Shown here: positions 5,608 through 6,018 of the stretch, one piece after another
Position numbering within the stretch: the stretch's first letter is position 1
Layout: the number at the start of each line of letters is the position of its first letter
Origin: Opitutia bacterium
Lineage (GTDB): Bacteria; Verrucomicrobiota; Verrucomicrobiia; Opitutales; UBA953
Reading direction: 5' to 3'
Length of the DNA stretch: 6,018 nucleotides
Assembly: GCA_947460445.1 (NCBI GenBank)
Contig: CANHHS010000088.1
Span: 1-6,018, forward strand
Translations under genes and position numbers: made by a program
The notes under the pieces: model-generated
What the model saw: the letters and a program-made list of their open reading frames with translations, nothing else
Databases searched by the model: none
What the model was told of the DNA's origin: nothing

Positions 5608-6018
5608 ATGCGCCCACTTATGCTAATAGCTGGAATTATCTGCTTTAGCTCTATCGCTATGGCCGAAACGGCGCGGCTCCGTAAAAAAGACAATGGCAAC
5701 ATTGTAGAGGTCGAAATTGTCGAAGTTCAGGTTGATAGGGTCACCTTCCGACTACCCGGCGGCGAACAAACACACACCATCGCCTGGGAGGGACTGGATA
5801 CCGAATGGATTAAGCGCAATTCACCAGCGGTTTGGAATGAGCACGAGCTCATGCTCAAGCCAGAGCCCAAGACAGAAACAAAGAAAGAGGATTCTGGAGA
5901 TCCTTTTGCAAAAGAGACTCCGCCCGCTGACACCAAGGAGCTCATTAAAAATCTTTCGAGCGCCCTCTCGGATCGTATGAAGGGCATCGACCCCTCAGCC
6001 ATTAGCGGCTTCTGCAAA
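5608..6018 (+). CDS. Exported hypothetical protein, N-terminal part (3' end outside window)
   Basis: An open frame of 137 codons runs from ATG 5608 to the last base with no stop, so the C-terminus is missing. Residues 1-19 form a clear Sec signal peptide: Arg2, a hydrophobic core (LMLIAGIICFSSI) and an AMA site with cleavage before ETA, so the protein is periplasmic or secreted. Residues about 20-70 alternate short beta-type stretches (IVEVEIVEVQVDRVTFRL, then HTIAWEGLDTEWIKR), which resembles the small SHD1-like domains common in exported proteins of Planctomycetes and Verrucomicrobia; this assignment is tentative. Residues about 83-113 are a charged, Pro/Lys/Glu-rich linker, and a likely helix follows (KELIKNLSSALSDRMKGI). 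A GGGG (5594-5597) lies 10 bases before the ATG but is not a good Shine-Dalgarno match. The coding frame is supported by the signal peptide and by the lack of stops; frames overlapping it on either strand do not look like proteins. Confidence 0.75.
   Translation, partial: MRPLMLIAGIICFSSIAMAETARLRKKDNGNIVEVEIVEVQVDRVTFRLPGGEQTHTIAWEGLDTEWIKRNSPAVWNEHELMLKPEPKTETKKEDSGDPFAKETPPADTKELIKNLSSALSDRMKGIDPSAISGFCK

Noticed and set aside
5727..6017. Minus-strand open frame of 96 codons at the right end
   Set aside because: The plus-strand frame there has a signal peptide and coherent domain-like sequence; the minus frame looks like its shadow.

Overview
The window looks like ordinary chromosomal DNA from a Gram-negative-type bacterium, most plausibly of the Planctomycetes-Verrucomicrobia-Chlamydiae group (Verrucomicrobia such as Opitutae are my best guess). 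The reasons are a stand-alone McsA-McsB pair, a galactokinase with a GNH-type sugar motif, a YHYH-domain exported protein and a possible SHD1-like exported protein. This placement is inference from protein flavour, not from a database search. Coding density is high, base composition is moderate, and I see no RNA gene, insertion sequence, CRISPR array or phage gene.

Layout, left to right: the C-terminal part of ribosome-binding factor A (rbfA, + strand, cut by the left edge); a secreted YHYH-domain protein (+); a minus-strand pair mcsA-mcsB (zinc-finger/UVR adaptor and protein arginine kinase) that ends tail-to-tail with the YHYH gene; a plus-strand pair made of a divergent beta-ketoacyl-ACP synthase and an acyl carrier protein; a minus-strand galactokinase ending 9 bp from the ACP gene; and, divergent from galactokinase, the start of an exported protein that runs off the right edge.

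The genes fall into separate functional units. McsA and McsB should act together in arginine phosphorylation, which marks proteins for Clp degradation in Firmicutes. The ketosynthase and ACP form a self-contained carbon-chain elongation pair without the usual fatty-acid neighbours. Galactokinase acts alone in the Leloir pathway. The most interesting points are the ketosynthase-ACP pair with unusual active-site loops, the McsAB pair that keeps the phosphoarginine-binding motif apart from ctsR and clpC within the window, and the Glu-to-Asn change in the galactokinase sugar-binding motif.
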